From assembly GCA_946412445.1 (NCBI GenBank), contig CAMKHH010000118.1, positions 1 to 5,264 of the forward strand: a DNA stretch of 5,264 nucleotides. The letters are read 5' to 3'. Shown piece by piece: positions 1 to 5,264 of this stretch (position 1 is the stretch's first letter; every line of letters starts with the position of its first letter). The notes under the pieces were generated by a model. That model was given only the letters and a program-made list of their open reading frames with translations, did no database searches and had not been told where the DNA came from. Source of the stretch: an uncultured Eubacterium sp. GTDB lineage: Bacteria; Bacillota; Clostridia; Lachnospirales; Lachnospiraceae. The position numbers and the translations under genes were made by a program.

Positions 1-354
1 CAGAGTATGTACACAGAAGAGAGCTGGGCAGTATTTGCACAGGCGCTGACACAGGCAAAGGCAGTATCGGATGCTGTAGATGCAGATCAGGCAGCAGTAG
101 ATGAAGTTCTTGAAAATCTGCAGACTGCACTGGAAAGTCTTGTGGAAAAACCGGAGGTTGATAAGACCGCTTTGGGAGCGCTGATTCAGGATGCGAAAGC
201 AAAAGAACAGAGCGACTACACCGAAGAAAGCTGGAATACATTTGCAGAGGCGCTGGAAGCAGCAGAAGCAGTATACGAAAATGCCGAAGCAACCCAGGAG
301 ATAACAGATGCTGCTGTAGAAGCGTTACAGCAGGCACTGGACGCTCTGGTTTTG
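1..354 (+). repeat. Two FIVAR-type helical repeats, 207-base period
   Basis: The motif Y-T-E-E-S-W occurs at residues 4-9 and 73-78 of the visible protein, 69 residues (207 bases) apart. In both copies it is followed by an alanine- and glutamate-rich helix (F-A-Q-A-L and F-A-E-A-L) and a second helix ending in L-Q-x-A-L-x-x-L-V. The first copy lacks its opening helix, which lies left of the window; the second starts at V-D-K-T-A-L (residue 53). This is the usual FIVAR layout. The copies have diverged clearly in the middle, so this is an old duplication rather than a recent one. Confidence 0.82.
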
Positions 355-936
355 GCAGAGCCTGAGAAGGAGCTTCGTATTATCACGAATCCGGAAGACT
401 TTACAGGCAGCGTAGAAGAAACGGCTGTATTTACGGTAGAGGCAGAAGGTGACGGCCTGACGTATCAGTGGCAGTACTGTAATGCAAACTCCAATATCTG
501 GAGAACATCTTCTCTGGAAGGAAATGGTACTGCAGCAATCAGCATTCCGATTACAAGACTAAGGGACGGACAGAAATACCGTTGTGTTGTAACGGATGCA
601 TATGGAAATACAGCAACATCGGATATGGCGGTGATAAACGTTGGCGTCGCAGACAGCGCACCCGTGATTACGCAGCAGCCGGTAAGCTACAGCGGTGCAG
701 TCGGTGATATGGCAACCTTTATTGTGAAAGCAGAAGGGAACGGACTGACCTATCAGTGGCAGTACTGCAACGAAGGCTCCAACATCTGGAGAATATCCTC
801 TATGGCAGGAAACATGAGTGATATGCTGAAAGTGCCTGTGGCAACTTACAGAGACGGACAGAAATACCGCTGTGTTGTTACAAGTGCGGATGGAAGAATC
901 GCTATATCGGATGTGGCAGTTGTAGGTATTAAATAA
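1..936 (+). CDS. C-terminal part of a large secreted protein with FIVAR and Ig-like repeats (5' partial)
   Basis: The frame is open from base 1, so the gene starts upstream; the first ATG (base 7) lies inside a repeat (Q-S-M-Y-T-E-E-S-W) and is not a true start. The visible 311 residues hold two FIVAR-type helical units (about residues 1-52, truncated at the left, and 53-118), a Glu/Pro hinge (119-124), then two Ig-like modules (125-220 and 221-311). FIVAR and Ig-like units are common accessory parts of cell-surface or secreted glycoside hydrolases and adhesins in Firmicutes, usually acting as spacers or sugar-binding aids. The protein ends in V-A-V-V-G-I-K, with no LPXTG motif, hydrophobic tail or S-layer homology repeats, so it looks released or held non-covalently. 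The catalytic or binding part is outside the window, so no enzyme activity can be assigned. A same-strand secreted beta-galactosidase gene follows after a terminator, which suggests but does not prove a role in glycan use. The reading frame is certain; the function is not. Confidence 0.9.
   Translation, partial: QSMYTEESWAVFAQALTQAKAVSDAVDADQAAVDEVLENLQTALESLVEKPEVDKTALGALIQDAKAKEQSDYTEESWNTFAEALEAAEAVYENAEATQEITDAAVEALQQALDALVLAEPEKELRIITNPEDFTGSVEETAVFTVEAEGDGLTYQWQYCNANSNIWRTSSLEGNGTAAISIPITRLRDGQKYRCVVTDAYGNTATSDMAVINVGVADSAPVITQQPVSYSGAVGDMATFIVKAEGNGLTYQWQYCNEGSNIWRISSMAGNMSDMLKVPVATYRDGQKYRCVVTSADGRIAISDVAVVGIK
373..933 (+). repeat. Two tandem Ig-like modules, exact 288-base period
   Basis: Unit one runs 373-660 and unit two 661-933. 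Both carry G-L-T-Y-Q-W-Q-Y-C-N, S-N-I-W-R, and D-G-Q-K-Y-R-C-V-V-T at the same spacing. At DNA level, 17-base identical stretches start at 463 and 751, and at 565 and 853; each pair is 288 bases (96 codons) apart, so no indel separates the copies over that span. The pattern W in strand C and Y-x-C in strand F is that of an Ig-like beta-sandwich. Each unit has exactly two cysteines, 35 residues apart (visible residues 160/195 and 256/291). The likely role is a spacer or carbohydrate-binding aid near the C-terminus; no ligand can be inferred. Confidence 0.8.
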
Positions 937-941
937 GAAAT

Positions 942-999
942 CAAATTAAGAAAGAGGCATATGATTGGGAAACTGATCATATGCCTCTTTCTTAATTTG
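942..999 (+). terminator. Strong intrinsic terminator, probably bidirectional
   Basis: Bases 942-965 and 976-999 form a perfect 24-bp inverted repeat. The ten bases between can extend the stem with U-G, G-U and G-C pairs (966-968 with 973-975), leaving a GAAA tetraloop at 969-972. The hairpin starts five bases after the stop codon of the upstream gene. The 3' arm contains the T-rich stretch CTTTCTTAATTT and the 5' arm the matching A-rich stretch, so the GC-richer core (GAGGCATATGAT) is followed by U-rich RNA in either direction. This should end transcription of the upstream gene and separate it from the downstream galactosidase. Confidence 0.9.
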
Positions 1000-1033
1000 G
1001 TATTTCTGGAAGAAAATGTAAGATATTACAAAT

Positions 1034-1063
1034 TTAGTGTAGAAAAGCACATGGATTAGTGTA
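1034..1063 (+). promoter_or_regulatory. Direct repeat TTAGTGTA x2, possible regulator site
   Basis: TTAGTGTA occurs at 1034-1041 and again at 1056-1063, 22 bases apart, which is about two helical turns, on the same face of the DNA. A shorter match, TAGTGT, recurs at 1091-1096. The second copy overlaps the proposed -35 region. Such spacing is typical of half-sites for AraC-type or response-regulator activators, which often control glycoside hydrolase genes. The region is AT-rich, so chance is a real alternative. Confidence 0.3.
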
Positions 1064-1080
1064 CATATTAATTATAGAAT
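1052..1080 (+). promoter_or_regulatory. Candidate sigma-A promoter for the GH2 gene
   Basis: TAGAAT at 1075-1080 matches five of six bases of the -10 consensus. Seventeen bases upstream, TGGATT at 1052-1057 is a poor -35 (three of six). A start near 1087 would give a leader of about 45 bases before the ATG. The weak -35 would fit an activator-dependent promoter, in line with the overlapping direct repeat. Other AT-rich hexamers nearby (TATAGA at 1073, TATCAT at 1086) lack a better-placed -35. Confidence 0.3.
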
Positions 1081-1107
1081 TAGAGTATCATAGTGTTTTT
1101 GCTGTGA

Positions 1108-5264
<4,157 letters not shown>

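Noticed and set aside
880..936. LPXTG or membrane anchor at the end of the upstream protein
   Set aside because: The protein stops directly after the last Ig-like strand, with no sorting motif, hydrophobic stretch or basic tail.

Overview
The window looks like gut Firmicutes (Bacillota) DNA, probably Lachnospiraceae (a Blautia, Mediterraneibacter or Ruminococcus type). This is inferred from moderate GC with A/T-ending codons, strong AAAGGAG-type ribosome binding, large secreted multidomain proteins with FIVAR and Ig-like modules, and a Gram-positive signal peptide. I did no database search, so the taxonomic call is an inference.

Layout: (1) Bases 1-936 are the 3' end of a large plus-strand gene whose 5' part lies outside the window. 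What remains is two FIVAR-type helical repeats followed by two tandem Ig-like modules with an exact 288-base period, then a stop with no sortase or membrane anchor. (2) Bases 937-1131 are intergenic: a 24-bp perfect terminator hairpin capped by GAAA, a 22-bp-spaced direct repeat, a possible promoter, and a clear ribosome binding site. (3) From 1132 to the right edge, one open frame of 1377 complete codons encodes a secreted LacZ-type family 2 beta-galactosidase (GH2), cut off by the window. Because it has no stop inside the window, a simple ORF search can miss it, although it is the main content here.

The GH2 enzyme has an export signal and keeps all five expected LacZ parts: sugar-binding jelly roll, Ig-like domain, catalytic barrel, domain 4 and the C-terminal beta-sandwich. 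It also keeps both catalytic glutamates and the metal ligands. Its most striking trait is a ~243-residue insertion containing a LamG/concanavalin-like domain inside the catalytic barrel, between the W-D-W-V-D-Q and Y-G-G-D motifs that lie about 14 residues apart in E. coli LacZ.

The two genes point the same way but are separated by a strong terminator, so they are probably neighbouring but separately transcribed members of a carbohydrate-degrading locus. The upstream protein may also be a glycan-active enzyme, but its catalytic part is not visible. I found no mobile element, CRISPR array, tRNA or rRNA.
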